A DNA stretch of 64,000 nucleotides from Flavobacteriales bacterium TMED123 (lineage in GTDB: Bacteria > Bacteroidota > Bacteroidia > Flavobacteriales > BACL11): NCBI GenBank assembly GCA_002170165.1, contig NHFY01000034.1, forward strand, positions 1 through 64,000, in the 5' to 3' direction. The translations under genes were made by a program, and so were the position numbers. Positions 9,615 through 18,072 of the stretch are shown here, piece by piece (position 1 is the stretch's first letter; each line of letters starts with the position of its first letter). Below the pieces are notes generated by a model that worked only from the letters and a program-made list of their open reading frames with translations, was not told the origin of the DNA and ran no database searches.

Positions 9615-10425
9615 AGAAGAGCTCATAAATCAGATTAAAGAAAAACGCTCATTTTTGTGCATTGGTCTCGATACAGACATCAAAAAAATCCCTAGCTATT
9701 TACTAGATAATAAGGATCCTATTTTTGAGTTTAACAAACAAATCATTGATGCTACTAAAGATTTATGTGTTGCCTACAAACCCAACATTGCTTTTTATGA
9801 AAGTATGGCGGAAAGTGGGTGGAATTCACTACAAAAAACTTTAGCCTATATTCCAAAAGATATTTTTACAATTGCAGATGCAAAAAGAGGAGATATAGGA
9901 AATACTTCTCAAATGTACGCTCGTGCATTTTTTGAGAATATGAACTTTGATGCTATTACAATAGCTCCTTATATGGGAGTAGATTCTGTTATTCCATTTT
10001 TAGCATTCGAAAATAAATGGGCGATTATTCTGGCGCTCACTTCCAATAAAGGTAGTTTAGATTTTCAGCAAATAAAAAGTGAAAAAGGAAAACAACTGTT
10101 TGAGCAAGTTCTGGAAACCTCTAAAAATTGGGGAACGGACAAAAATATAATGTACGTTGTTGGCGCTACAAGATCAGAGCAGCTTTCAGAAATCAGAAAA
10201 ACAATACCAAATCACTTTTTATTAGTTCCAGGAGTAGGAGCTCAAGGCGGAAGTTTAGAAGAAGCTGCTAAATACGGAATGAATGATGATTGTGGTATTT
10301 TAGTAAATTCTTCTAGAGGAATCATCTATGCAGGAGATGGTATTCATTTTTCAGAGCAAGCAAGAGAAGAAGCTAAAAAATTGCAGCACAAAATGGATTT
10401 TTTACTTTCAGAAAAGGGACTCTAA
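9607..10425 (+). CDS. pyrF: Orotidine-5'-phosphate decarboxylase (long type)
   Basis: Last step of de novo UMP synthesis: decarboxylation of orotidine monophosphate. The 272-residue length matches the longer PyrF subfamily. The catalytic [10 protein letters not shown] motif is at residues 91-100, with the Lys at 93. The phosphate-binding region is V-P-G-V-G-A-Q-G-G near residue 206 and S-S-R-G-I near 235. It is third in the overlapping purM-prfA-pyrF set, and its 3' end overlaps the convergent DUF218 gene by 4 bases. Confidence 0.96.
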   Translation: MNREELINQIKEKRSFLCIGLDTDIKKIPSYLLDNKDPIFEFNKQIIDATKDLCVAYKPNIAFYESMAESGWNSLQKTLAYIPKDIFTIADAKRGDIGNTSQMYARAFFENMNFDAITIAPYMGVDSVIPFLAFENKWAIILALTSNKGSLDFQQIKSEKGKQLFEQVLETSKNWGTDKNIMYVVGATRSEQLSEIRKTIPNHFLLVPGVGAQGGSLEEAAKYGMNDDCGILVNSSRGIIYAGDGIHFSEQAREEAKKLQHKMDFLLSEKGL

Positions 10426-11174
10426 AATACTATTTTGTACACAAGATACCCTACCCACTCATGAATAATGGATTCCCATTTTTCAAAACTTTTCGAGTTA
10501 GGTAAAAGCAAATATTCAAGCTGAAGGTTTCTATTACTATTGGTGTTGTCAGTTGAGAATGAAGCTACTTCTATTCCTGCTTTTTCAAAGCAAAATATGG
10601 CCCTTTTCATGTGTAGTGCTGAGGTGATTAGTAAAACAGATTTATTTTGAAAATCACGCTTCAGTATTTCGGCTGATAAAAAAGCGTTTTCTTTTGTGTT
10701 GCGTGATTTGTTTTCAATAATGATATCATCATCAGGAATACCATTTTCAATCAGATGATTTCTCATGATAAAAGCTTCTTTATATTGATTTTTTATCAAC
10801 ATCCCACTTCCACCACTTATTAGAATCTTATTGATGATTCCTTTGCGGTAGAGTTTTTCAGTATAAATTAAACGATCTGCATTTTTATTAAAGTTGACAG
10901 TATTGGTTTTAGAATCGAATGCTGACATGCCGCCAAGCACAACACCAACATCATATTTTGTTTGGATATTTTCTATACTAAATGTTTCATGCTCCCAAAG
11001 ACTAGATATTTCATCACAAATAAAGGTATTGCTAAAAAACCAAAAAGTAAAAACAGATAAAAGCAATATTTTTTTTCTACTTTTTTTAAGTAATACTGCA
11101 ATAATTAGCATTAAGAAAACCCAAACTATTGGACGGATTAAAAAAGCCAGTATTTTTGAGAGTATAAAAAACAT
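10422..11174 (-). CDS. YdcF/SanA-like DUF218 membrane protein
   Basis: A 250-residue protein with two N-terminal hydrophobic segments (about 3-22 and 32-50) followed by a DUF218 domain. Family features are the strand G-V-V-L-G-G-M near residue 77, [11 protein letters not shown] near 100, I-L-I-S-G-G-S-G near 118, the [12 protein letters not shown] segment near 153, and T-S-A-L-H-M-K-R-A near 183. Relatives include ElyC, SanA and YdcF, which are linked to envelope integrity, but no precise reaction can be assigned. The gene is convergent with pyrF, and its start faces the small PspC cluster. Confidence 0.85.
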   Translation of the reverse strand: MFFILSKILAFLIRPIVWVFLMLIIAVLLKKSRKKILLLSVFTFWFFSNTFICDEISSLWEHETFSIENIQTKYDVGVVLGGMSAFDSKTNTVNFNKNADRLIYTEKLYRKGIINKILISGGSGMLIKNQYKEAFIMRNHLIENGIPDDDIIIENKSRNTKENAFLSAEILKRDFQNKSVLLITSALHMKRAIFCFEKAGIEVASFSTDNTNSNRNLQLEYLLLPNSKSFEKWESIIHEWVGYLVYKIVF

Positions 11175-11271
11175 AAATTGTCGTTCAAAAGTAATGGAAA
11201 ATCTTTAGAAGCAGATTATTACTGCAGTAAAAAAATTAACTAAATTGCAGGCATATAATTTGTAATAGATA

Positions 11272-11493
11272 GTGTTTGAAATAGTAAAAAATTTCTTTAA
11301 CAAACAATTCTTTGGCGTTTGTTCTTGGTGGGCTGATATGCTAGGTATAAAAGCTTCCTTTATTCGTTTGGTTTTTATTTACGCTACCTTCACTAATGCA
11401 CTAACAATTTTGATATATTTGTTCATGATATTCTTGTTAAGATTAAGCCATCATTTAAAATATAGAAAACGAAAAAGTGTTTTTGATTTATAG
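11272..11493 (+). CDS. PspC-domain small membrane protein (73 aa)
   Basis: PspC-like protein of 73 residues. After a basic N-terminus come F-G-V-C-S-W-W-A-D-M-L-G-I, then I-R-L-V-F-I-Y, then a second hydrophobic stretch and a basic tail ending R-K-S-V-F-D-L. The pattern G-V-C-x-x-x-A-x-x-x-G-I followed by R-L-x-F is the PspC signature. PspC proteins act in envelope-stress signalling in Proteobacteria; the role of the short Bacteroidota forms is not established as far as I know. The start is a GTG, because a stop codon lies two codons upstream and the next ATG (codon 23) would remove the motif. First of four closely packed genes. Confidence 0.8.
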   Translation: MFEIVKNFFNKQFFGVCSWWADMLGIKASFIRLVFIYATFTNALTILIYLFMIFLLRLSHHLKYRKRKSVFDL

Positions 11494-11498
11494 TATTT

Positions 11499-11717
11499 AT
11501 GGATAACCTGCAAATCACACTCACTATCATACTTTTAGTAATTGAAGTAGCTGCTTTTGCATGGCTGATAATTGATATTCAAAAATCTAAAAGGAAACAA
11601 GATAAAATTATTGAATTGGAAAGACAGATTTTACAAGTTGAGAATACTATTATAGAGCTTGAACAAAAGATAAGTGACAAGATTGATATTTTAATTAAAT
11701 TACAAAAAAATGACTGA
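11499..11717 (+). CDS. Small membrane-anchored coiled-coil protein, unknown
   Basis: I do not recognise this 72-residue protein. It has one N-terminal transmembrane helix (about residues 6-26), then a short Lys-rich stretch and a heptad-like coiled coil (about 33-70) rich in Ile, Leu, Glu and Lys. It is flanked within a few bases by two PspC-like genes and overlaps the downstream one by 8 bases, so translational coupling is likely. A helper or partner of the PspC-like proteins is a guess from position only. Confidence 0.65.
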   Translation: MDNLQITLTIILLVIEVAAFAWLIIDIQKSKRKQDKIIELERQILQVENTIIELEQKISDKIDILIKLQKND

Positions 11718-11874
11718 AAGAAAAGTGTTAGGTATTTGCGCTTGGCTTGCTGATAAATTTGGATTGGATGTAGGTGGAGTTAGAATTTTATTTGTTGCAG
11801 CAGCAATTTTTGGATTCGGATCACCAGTTATTATTTATCTAATATTATACTTAATAAAGCCTGACAACTATTAA
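11710..11874 (+). CDS. PspC-domain mini-protein (54 aa)
   Basis: Short gene of 54 codons plus stop, beginning M-T-E-R-K-V-L-G-I-C-A-W-L-A-D. It carries an almost bare PspC domain: G-I-C-x-W-L-A-D-K-F-G-L near residues 8-19, V-R-I-L-F-V near 24, and a hydrophobic segment I-I-Y-L-I-L-Y-L-I near 41. It starts inside the last codons of the coiled-coil gene (8-base overlap), and its TAA stop shares a base with the ATG of the reductase gene. The W-x-A-D motif is shared with the 73-residue protein two genes upstream, suggesting duplication within this locus. Confidence 0.8.
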   Translation: MTERKVLGICAWLADKFGLDVGGVRILFVAAAIFGFGSPVIIYLILYLIKPDNY

Positions 11875-12779
11875 TGAAAATACTGATTACAGGTAGTAAT
11901 GGGTTGTTAGGTCAGAAACTTCTATACAAATTAAGGATTGATGATTCAGTGGACTTAGTAGCAACTTCTAAAGGAGAGAATAGGGTTACAGTAAGAGATG
12001 GCTACGCTTATCATTCCCTAGACATCACCAATAAAGCAGCATTAGAGGAGCTCATTTCGACACAAAAGCCAGATGTTGTTATCAATACGGCAGCCATGAC
12101 AAATGTTGATTTGTGTGAGGATAAAAAAGAATCTTGTGATGTCTTAAATGTAGATGCTGTTCAGTATTTGGCAAATGCATGTGCTCGCATAGATGCACAA
12201 CTTATTCATATCTCAACTGATTTTATTTTTGATGGAGAGGATGGTCCATATACAGAAGAAGATATGCCTAATCCGCTTTCTTATTATGGATTATCTAAAT
12301 TGAAATCTGAGCAGTTATTACAAGTACATTCAGTAAAATGGACGATTCTTAGAACCATAATTGTTTTTGGGGTAGGAGAGAATTTAAGTAAAGGAAATAT
12401 TGTGCTTTGGGCGAAGGAAGCTTTAGCTAAAGGAGATTCTTTAAATATTATTGATGATCAATTCCGGGCTCCAACTCTGGCAGAGGATTTAGCAGATATC
12501 TGTATATTAGCTGCCAAGAAAAAAGCATTGGGGATTTTTAATGCATCTGGTAAAGATATTATGAGTATTTATGAAATAGTAGAAAGAGTAGCTAAATACT
12601 ATGGAAACTCAACAAATAATTTAAATAAGATAAGTACGGCAACACTTAATCAAAAAGCAGTAAGACCTCCAAAAACGGGATTCATTTTGGATAAATCAAT
12701 AAATGAATTAGGATATAGACCTCACTCATTTGAAGAGTGTTTAGCTATAATGGATGAGCAATTAAAAACAATACATTAA
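11874..12779 (+). CDS. RmlD-like SDR reductase (sugar nucleotide type)
   Basis: Extended short-chain dehydrogenase of 301 residues. The N-terminal dinucleotide-binding motif is G-S-N-G-L-L-G-Q (about 7-14), and the catalytic Y-x-x-x-K is Y138-G-L-S-K142. I-S-T-D-F-I-F-D-G near 113 and N-P-L-S-Y-Y-G-L-S-K are typical of RmlD/dTDP-4-dehydrorhamnose reductase relatives. No rhamnose operon (rmlA/B/C) is nearby, so a role in dTDP-rhamnose synthesis is unproven; the family assignment is secure. It is translationally coupled to the 54-residue PspC protein by a 1-base overlap, an odd partnership. Confidence 0.85.
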   Translation: MKILITGSNGLLGQKLLYKLRIDDSVDLVATSKGENRVTVRDGYAYHSLDITNKAALEELISTQKPDVVINTAAMTNVDLCEDKKESCDVLNVDAVQYLANACARIDAQLIHISTDFIFDGEDGPYTEEDMPNPLSYYGLSKLKSEQLLQVHSVKWTILRTIIVFGVGENLSKGNIVLWAKEALAKGDSLNIIDDQFRAPTLAEDLADICILAAKKKALGIFNASGKDIMSIYEIVERVAKYYGNSTNNLNKISTATLNQKAVRPPKTGFILDKSINELGYRPHSFEECLAIMDEQLKTIH

Positions 12780-12857
12780 TAATGAAAAAAAGACTGCTAA
12801 ATCAGATAATAATAGTTTATTGATACACTGAAATACTAAGTAATTTTATAAAATAAT

Positions 12858-14366
12858 ATGACAAAAAAAATATCACTTTTAACTTTAATGCTTATCTCTG
12901 CTTTTGCTTCAAAAGCAGCTACATTAAGCGAAACAATAGATAGCTTTTTTAAGCCTATTGTAGAGAACTATTTAGTACCTGTTATTTTTTGGGACCCTAT
13001 AAGAGCAATGGGCTTTGATGTAGGAGCTAGCGTGCCTATTGTAGTAGTATGGTTAGTTTTTGGTGCTATTTACTTTACTTTTAGAATGAATTTTATAAAT
13101 TTTAGAGGATTTAAACATGCTATTGGTTTAGTAAAAGGAGATTATGATGATCCAAATGATAAAGGAGAGGTTTCACACTTCCAGGCATTAACAACTGCTC
13201 TTTCAGCAACTGTTGGTTTAGGTAATATAGCAGGTGTTGCTATTGCAATTTCTATTGGAGGGCCTGGAGCTACTTTTTGGATGATAATAGCTGGACTCCT
13301 TGGAATGTCAGCAAAATTTGTAGAATGTACCTTAGGTGTAAAATACCGAAAACTAGATGAGAATGGTGAGGTATCAGGAGGTCCAATGTATTATTTGCGT
13401 GATGGTTTAGCTAAATATAATATGCCACGATTTGGTAAAGTCTTAGCTATTTTATTTGCAATACTTTGTATTGGAGGTTCTTTTGGAGGTGGTAATATGT
13501 TTCAAGCTAATCAAGCTTATGCTCAAGTAGCTGGGCAGTTCCCATTCTTAGCTGGAAATGGTCCTATGTTTGGTTTGATATTATCTATTTTAGTAGGTGC
13601 TGTTATTATTGGTGGGATTAAATCTATTGCAAATGTTACAGAAAAGATCGTGCCTTTTATGGCTGCTTTATATGTCGGTACTGCATTAATTATTATTTTA
13701 ATGAATATAACAGAAGTTGGTAATGTATTTGCTTTAATATTTAAAGGTGCTTTTGCTCCAGCAGCTGGTTTAGGTGGTATAATAGGAGTTCTTGTCCAAG
13801 GATTTAGAAGGGCAGCTTTTTCAAATGAAGCTGGTGTTGGTTCTGCTTCTATCGCGCATGCAGCAGCTAAAACAAATGAGCCAGTATCTGAAGGAATAGT
13901 TGCCCTATTGGAGCCTTTTATTGATACAGTTGTTATTTGTACTATGACTGCACTTGTACTAATTATAACAGGATTTCATAATGTGCAAGGAGTGGAGGGT
14001 GCTCAAATGACTTCTCAAGCTTTTGGATCTGTATTTTCTTGGTTTCCTTATTTATTAGTAATTGCTATTTTCTTATTTGCTTTCTCTACTATGATTTCAT
14101 GGTCTTATTATGGACTAAAATCGTGGACATTCTTATTTGGTAAAACTAAATTTTCAGAGTATTCATATAAAGTATTATTTCTTCTATTTATTATCATAGG
14201 TTCTTCCGTAAAATTAGGAGCAGTACTAGATTTCTCTGATATGATGATATTAGCAATGGCATTTCCAAATATTATTGGTTTAATAATTTTATCTAAAGAG
14301 ATTCGTATTGATTTAGATGATTATTATAGTAGATTAAAGTCTGGTGTTATTAAGAAGTTTAAATAG
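12858..14366 (+). CDS. Alanine/glycine:cation symporter (AGCS family)
   Basis: Sodium-coupled amino-acid carrier of 502 residues and about 11-12 transmembrane helices. Family motifs: A-L-S-A-T-V-G-L-G-N-I-A-G-V-A near residue 113, G-G-P-G-A-T-F-W-M near 130, G-G-P-M-Y-Y-L-R near 173, and R-A-A-F-S-N-E-A-G-V-G-S-A near 322. The N-terminus (1-21) resembles a cleavable signal peptide ending A-S-K-A-A, common in Bacteroidota members of this family. Substrate is most likely alanine or glycine, from family knowledge only. The 78-bp upstream gap shows no clear promoter. Confidence 0.92.
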   Translation: MTKKISLLTLMLISAFASKAATLSETIDSFFKPIVENYLVPVIFWDPIRAMGFDVGASVPIVVVWLVFGAIYFTFRMNFINFRGFKHAIGLVKGDYDDPNDKGEVSHFQALTTALSATVGLGNIAGVAIAISIGGPGATFWMIIAGLLGMSAKFVECTLGVKYRKLDENGEVSGGPMYYLRDGLAKYNMPRFGKVLAILFAILCIGGSFGGGNMFQANQAYAQVAGQFPFLAGNGPMFGLILSILVGAVIIGGIKSIANVTEKIVPFMAALYVGTALIIILMNITEVGNVFALIFKGAFAPAAGLGGIIGVLVQGFRRAAFSNEAGVGSASIAHAAAKTNEPVSEGIVALLEPFIDTVVICTMTALVLIITGFHNVQGVEGAQMTSQAFGSVFSWFPYLLVIAIFLFAFSTMISWSYYGLKSWTFLFGKTKFSEYSYKVLFLLFIIIGSSVKLGAVLDFSDMMILAMAFPNIIGLIILSKEIRIDLDDYYSRLKSGVIKKFK

Positions 14367-14381
14367 TTTTTAAAAAGACCT

Positions 14382-14909
14382 ATGATTAGTCAGAAAATAG
14401 ATTTAGCTATTAGGCAAGTACCTAACTTCCCAAAACCTGGAATTAATTTTAAAGACATAACTCCTCTTTTTTTAGATTCTGGGCTTTCTTGTGAGATTGT
14501 TGATGCTTTTATAGAGAGATTACAAGGTCAAAAGGTTGATGCTATTGTCGGTATTGAAAGTAGAGGTTTTCTATTTGGTTTTTTACTTGCTAATAGAATG
14601 GGGATACCTTTTGTTCTAATTAGAAAGGTGGGTAAATTACCTGGAGAAACTTTAAAATACAAGTATGATTTAGAGTATGGTTCTGCAGAAGTTGAAGTTC
14701 ATAAATCAGATATACAAAAAGATTTGAATATTGTAATACATGATGATTTATTAGCAACCGGAGGCACAGCTTGTGCAGCAGCTGCACTTATTCAGCAATT
14801 AGACGCAAAAGTAGTAGGATTTGCATTTGTAGTTTCGCTTGACTTTCTAAATGGAAAAGAAAAATTAATACAGTATTCAGACAATATTATTAGTCTGAAA
14901 GATTATTAA
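14382..14909 (+). CDS. apt: Adenine phosphoribosyltransferase
   Basis: Salvages adenine to AMP using PRPP. At 175 residues it has normal length. It contains P-N-F-P-K-P-G-I-N-F-K-D-I-T-P near residue 14, G-I-E-S-R-G-F-L-F near 60, and the PRPP-binding loop V-I-H-D-D-L-L-A-T-G-G-T-A at about 118-130. It follows the symporter by 15 bp and precedes the acyl-CoA dehydrogenase by 4 bp, so it may be co-transcribed with both. Confidence 0.96.
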   Translation: MISQKIDLAIRQVPNFPKPGINFKDITPLFLDSGLSCEIVDAFIERLQGQKVDAIVGIESRGFLFGFLLANRMGIPFVLIRKVGKLPGETLKYKYDLEYGSAEVEVHKSDIQKDLNIVIHDDLLATGGTACAAAALIQQLDAKVVGFAFVVSLDFLNGKEKLIQYSDNIISLKDY

Positions 14910-14913
14910 CGAT

Positions 14914-16053
14914 ATGGATTTTAATACAAACGAAAATCAAAAAATGATTGCTGATATGATTCAGCAATTTGGCAAACAACACATAACGCCCTTTTTTCGG
15001 GAATGGGATGACAATCAAACCTTTCCAGTACATGTTTTTAAAAAATTAGGAGAGTTGGGGCTTATGGGGGTTTTGGTGCCTACTGAATATGGTGGTTCAG
15101 GATTTACTTATAATGAGTATGTAACCGCTATTGAGCAGCTTTCTGTTCTTGATCCTTCTATTGGGCTTTCTATGGCTGCTCATAATTCTCTTTGCGCTGG
15201 ACATATCTTACAATTTGGAAATCAGCAACAAAAGCAAAGGTGGCTACCAAAATTAGCAAATGCTGATTGGATTGGTGCTTGGGGATTAACCGAGCACAAT
15301 ACCGGTTCCGATGCTGCCAGCATGGCAACTACTGCTGTAAAAGATGGTGATTGTTGGGTTCTTAATGGAGCTAAGAATTTTATTACACACGGTATTTCTG
15401 GAGATATTGCAGTAGTCATTGCGCGTACAGGAGAAAAAGGAGATGCGCATGGGATGACCGCTTTTGTGGTTGAAAAAGGATCAGCAGGTTTTAGTTCAGG
15501 TAAAAAGGAGGATAAACTAGGGATGCGTGCTTCTGAAACAGCTGAAATTATATTTGATAATTGCAGAGTTCCACATACTAATGTTTTAGGAGAGGTTGGG
15601 GAAGGATTTATTCAGTCTATGAAGGTATTGGATGGAGGAAGAATTTCTATAGCAGCATTAGGGTTAGGTATTGCTAAAGGAGCGTATAAAGCAGCATTGC
15701 AATATTCCAAAGAAAGATATCAGTTTGGCAAGCCTATATCGCATTTTCAAGCTATCGCTTTTAAATTAGCTGATATGGCAACAGAAATTGAAGCTGCAGA
15801 ATTGCTCATTTATAATGCAGCTGATAAAAAGAATAACGGGCAGCAAATGACAAAAGAGGGGGCTATGGCAAAGTATTATGCGTCAGAGATTGCAGTAAAA
15901 ATAGCTAATGATGCAGTACAAGTACTAGGGGGGTATGGTTATACTAAAGACTTTCCTGTTGAGCGATTTTATAGAGATGCAAAGCTTTGTACTATTGGAG
16001 AAGGTACTTCAGAAATTCAGAAGTTAGTAATCTCTACACAAATTTTAAAATAA
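14914..16053 (+). CDS. Acyl-CoA dehydrogenase
   Basis: FAD-dependent oxidation of an acyl-CoA to the trans-2-enoyl-CoA, passing electrons to ETF. The 379-residue protein has the standard three-domain layout. Signatures: W-G-L-T-E-H-N-T-G-S-D-A near residue 128, K-E-R-Y-Q-F-G-K-P-I near 267, and Q-V-L-G-G-Y-G-Y-T-K near 338. In G-E-G-T-S-E-I-Q, E363 sits where short-chain and branched-chain enzymes place the catalytic base. Chain-length preference cannot be read with certainty; a short- or branched-chain substrate would fit the IlvE, E1 and IcmF genes in the window. Confidence 0.93.
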   Translation: MDFNTNENQKMIADMIQQFGKQHITPFFREWDDNQTFPVHVFKKLGELGLMGVLVPTEYGGSGFTYNEYVTAIEQLSVLDPSIGLSMAAHNSLCAGHILQFGNQQQKQRWLPKLANADWIGAWGLTEHNTGSDAASMATTAVKDGDCWVLNGAKNFITHGISGDIAVVIARTGEKGDAHGMTAFVVEKGSAGFSSGKKEDKLGMRASETAEIIFDNCRVPHTNVLGEVGEGFIQSMKVLDGGRISIAALGLGIAKGAYKAALQYSKERYQFGKPISHFQAIAFKLADMATEIEAAELLIYNAADKKNNGQQMTKEGAMAKYYASEIAVKIANDAVQVLGGYGYTKDFPVERFYRDAKLCTIGEGTSEIQKLVISTQILK

Positions 16054-16055
16054 TA

Positions 16056-16085
16056 TTTGTTTGTATCGATTTATTTGTATTTTTG
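16056..16085 (+). promoter_or_regulatory. Predicted promoter of rpsU
   Basis: TTTG (16056-16059), an 18-bp spacer and TATTTTTG (16078-16085), an exact match to the Bacteroidota primary sigma -7 consensus TAnnTTTG. It lies about 22 bp upstream of the rpsU ATG. Confidence 0.6.
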
Positions 16086-16107
16086 CAGCCCAAATTAAAT
16101 TAGTAGC

Positions 16108-16299
16108 ATGATAATTATTCCAGTAAAAGAAGGAGAGCAAATTGATAGAGCCTTAAAGAGATTCAAAAAGAAATTCTTAAAAACAGGGACTTTGAAACAA
16201 CTGCGCTCGAGAAAGCAGTTTACCAAAAAATCAGTAATTTTAAGAGAACAAAAACTAAAAGCTGCTTACTCTCAGAAACTACTTCAAGAAGAAGAGTAG
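16108..16299 (+). CDS. rpsU: 30S ribosomal protein S21
   Basis: Small basic protein of the 30S subunit (63 residues), with the typical N-terminus I-I-I-P-V-K-E-G-E-Q-I-D-R-A-L-K-R-F-K and a Lys/Arg-rich C-terminal helix. In Bacteroidota S21 has been connected with occlusion of the anti-Shine-Dalgarno region of 16S rRNA, which fits the absence of SD sequences here. It heads the conserved order rpsU-xerC-hpf-tRNA-tuf. Confidence 0.95.
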   Translation: MIIIPVKEGEQIDRALKRFKKKFLKTGTLKQLRSRKQFTKKSVILREQKLKAAYSQKLLQEEE

Positions 16300-16320
16300 T
16301 ACTTAAATTTCATTTTTTTC

Positions 16321-16352
16321 TTGTAAATCCTTACTTTTTTTGTATATATTCG
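16321..16352 (+). promoter_or_regulatory. Weak candidate promoter before xerC
   Basis: TTG (16321-16323), a 21-bp spacer and TATATTCG (16345-16352), one mismatch from TAnnTTTG, lying 21 bp before the xerC ATG. Read-through from rpsU is equally possible. Confidence 0.3.
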
Positions 16353-16373
16353 TATACCTTCAAAAGTTGATTT

Positions 16374-17237
16374 ATGCACAAGGAAAAATTTCTTCATTAT
16401 CTTCTTCACGAAAAACGCTACTCTAGGCATACTATTAAATCTTATGAAACCGATTTGCAGCAGTTCGTTCTCTTTCTAGCTGACGAATTTCAAGTATCAT
16501 CTGCTAAAAAGGTGAATTTCCAATTGGTAAGAAGTTGGATTGCTAGTTTGCTAAATAATAATATTTCTCCTCGTTCAGTAAATAGGAAAATAACTACCCT
16601 GAAAACATATTTTCGTTTTCTAATAAATGAGGATGTTATTAGTATTAGTCCTATGCAAAAAATTATTGGACCAAAAACGCCAAAAAAGTTAGCTGTCTTT
16701 GTAGAAGAAATAAAAATGGATGATCTTTTTAATAAAGTTGAATTTGGAAAGGGTGATGTGGCTGAAAGAGATCGTCTAATTTTGGAGCTTTTTTATTTTA
16801 CTGGCATGCGATTGTCAGAACTTATCAATCTCAAAAAGAGAGATGTAGATTCTTCAAATAGCACTATTCGAGTATTAGGAAAAAGAAATAAAGAGAGGTT
16901 AATTCCTATAACGCCTTATATTTTAGACAAAATAAAAACGATAAATAATTCAAATAAAAGTACCTTTTTATTCGTTGCAAAAAAGGGGGGGCAAATTTCA
17001 TCAAAACAAGTCTATCGGCTAGTTAAGAAATATTTAGGGATGGTAACTTCTTCAGATAAAAAAAGCCCACATATTTTGCGGCACACTTTTGCGACTCATA
17101 TGCTTAATAATGGCGCGGACATTAATGCAGTAAAAGAGCTTTTAGGACATGCCAATCTTAGTGCAACAGAAGTTTATACACATAACACTATTGAAAAATT
17201 AAAAACTGTTTATAAACAAGCTCATCCTAGAGCATAA
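16374..17237 (+). CDS. xerC: Tyrosine recombinase XerC/XerD
   Basis: Site-specific recombinase for chromosome-dimer resolution at dif, 287 residues. An N-terminal SAM-like DNA-binding domain (about 1-85, with [10 protein letters not shown]) is followed by the catalytic domain. All catalytic positions are visible: R146 (T-G-M-R-L-S-E-L), K170, H233 and R236 (H-I-L-R-H-T-F), H259 (G-H) and nucleophile Y268 (E-V-Y-T-H). It lies in housekeeping context (between rpsU and hpf) with no attachment site or mobile gene nearby, so it is Xer rather than a phage integrase. Whether it is the XerC or XerD paralogue is undecided. Confidence 0.92.
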   Translation: MHKEKFLHYLLHEKRYSRHTIKSYETDLQQFVLFLADEFQVSSAKKVNFQLVRSWIASLLNNNISPRSVNRKITTLKTYFRFLINEDVISISPMQKIIGPKTPKKLAVFVEEIKMDDLFNKVEFGKGDVAERDRLILELFYFTGMRLSELINLKKRDVDSSNSTIRVLGKRNKERLIPITPYILDKIKTINNSNKSTFLFVAKKGGQISSKQVYRLVKKYLGMVTSSDKKSPHILRHTFATHMLNNGADINAVKELLGHANLSATEVYTHNTIEKLKTVYKQAHPRA

Positions 17238-17249
17238 AAACCAAATATT

Positions 17250-17540
17250 ATGACTATCAATATCCATTCTATTCACTTTCATGTTGATAATAATCTCCAA
17301 GATTTTATAGAGAAGAAGATTAACAAATTACTAAAATTAGATAAAAAAATAATATCCACTGATGTATTTCTAAAATTCAGTAAAGCAGATTCGTACTCTA
17401 ATAAAATAGCGGAAATTAAACTGAAATACCCTGGTTCTAAATTTTTTGCAAAAAGACAAACTGACACATTTGAAGAATCTACTATGCAAGTTTTACAAGC
17501 ATTGCGTAAACAAATCTTAAAAAATAAAGCAAAAAAGTAG
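17250..17540 (+). CDS. hpf: Ribosome hibernation promoting factor (short HPF/RaiA)
   Basis: Binds the 30S decoding centre in stationary phase and blocks translation. The 96-residue protein has the short HPF length, without the C-terminal dimerisation domain of long HPF. Features include the N-terminal I-H-S-I-H-F-H-V-D strand, L-x-x-F-I-E-K-K-I-N-K-L-L-K-L, and a Lys-rich C-terminus. It sits 12 bp after xerC. Confidence 0.9.
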   Translation: MTINIHSIHFHVDNNLQDFIEKKINKLLKLDKKIISTDVFLKFSKADSYSNKIAEIKLKYPGSKFFAKRQTDTFEESTMQVLQALRKQILKNKAKK

Positions 17541-17585
17541 AATATTACTAGATTAAAACTATTTTATAAAAAATCTGTTTTATTG

Positions 17586-17618
17586 TTTGGTTAAAATAAA
17601 AAAACTTTAATACATTTG
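17586..17618 (+). promoter_or_regulatory. Predicted strong promoter for the tRNA-tuf transcription unit
   Basis: TTTG (17586-17589), a 21-bp spacer and TACATTTG (17611-17618): an exact match to the -33/-7 arrangement described for Bacteroidota. It lies about 52 bp before the first tRNA. This is the best promoter match in the window, as expected for stable RNA and EF-Tu genes. Confidence 0.7.
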
Positions 17619-17670
17619 CAACCCCTTTTTAAGGGCATTAGTTCTTTGTTATTTAATAGGAAGAGTGATT

Positions 17671-17744
17671 GCCGATATAGCTCAGTTGGCTAGAGCAGCT
17701 GATTTGTAATCAGCAGGTCGTGGGTTCGAGTCCCTCTATCGGCT
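17671..17744 (+). tRNA. tRNA-Thr (anticodon TGT)
   Basis: Full cloverleaf with acceptor GCCGATA/TATCGGC, D-arm GCTC...GAGC, anticodon loop TTTGTAA (anticodon TGT) on stem GCTGA/TCAGC, T-loop TTCGAGT and discriminator T. CCA is not encoded. First of four tandem tRNA genes. Confidence 0.96.
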
Positions 17745-17756
17745 CTTATTTAGCCG

Positions 17757-17838
17757 GGGGAGATACTCAAGCGGTCAACGAGGACAGACTGTAAATCTGT
17801 TGGCATAGCCTTCACAGGTTCGAATCCTGTTCTCCCCA
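17757..17838 (+). tRNA. tRNA-Tyr (anticodon GTA)
   Basis: Acceptor GGGGAGA/TCTCCCC, anticodon loop CTGTAAA (anticodon GTA), a long class II variable arm, T-loop TTCGAAT and discriminator A. The long variable arm is normal for bacterial tRNA-Tyr. Confidence 0.96.
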
Positions 17839-17850
17839 CGAACTTTATTA

Positions 17851-17923
17851 GCGGAAGTAGCTCAGTTGGTAGAGCATCAGCCTTCCAAGCTGAGGGTCGC
17901 GGGTTCGAATCCCGTCTCCCGCT
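17851..17923 (+). tRNA. tRNA-Gly (anticodon TCC)
   Basis: Cloverleaf with anticodon loop CTTCCAA (anticodon TCC) on stem TCAGC/GCTGA, T-loop TTCGAAT and discriminator T. The acceptor stem GCGGAAG/CTCCCGC pairs at six of seven positions, with an A-C mismatch at the fifth pair (17855 with 17918). Confidence 0.94.
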
Positions 17924-17937
17924 CAAAGCTATATTTA

Positions 17938-18009
17938 GCCGATGTAGCTCAGGGGTAGAGCGTTTCCTTGGTAAGGAAGAGGTCACGGGTTCAATTCCCG
18001 TCATTGGCT
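17938..18009 (+). tRNA. tRNA-Thr (anticodon GGT)
   Basis: Acceptor GCCGATG/CATTGGC (one G-T pair), anticodon loop TTGGTAA (anticodon GGT), T-loop TTCAATT and discriminator T. It directly precedes the tuf leader, and co-transcription with tuf is likely. Confidence 0.96.
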
Positions 18010-18072
18010 CTAACTTATCATATTAATGAAGAAGTAAAAAATAAAAAATAGTAACTAAAAAAAACTAAAGCA

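Noticed and set aside
16374-17237. Tyrosine recombinase as sign of a mobile element
   Set aside because: Housekeeping context between rpsU and hpf, no attachment repeats despite the nearby tRNAs, and no phage or plasmid genes.
17750-18004. 84-codon minus-strand frame with D-S-N-P-R-P-S-A-W-K-A-D-A-L-P-T-E-L
   Set aside because: It is the antisense of the tRNA-Tyr/Gly/Thr genes. This peptide is a well-known false gene product of tRNA regions.
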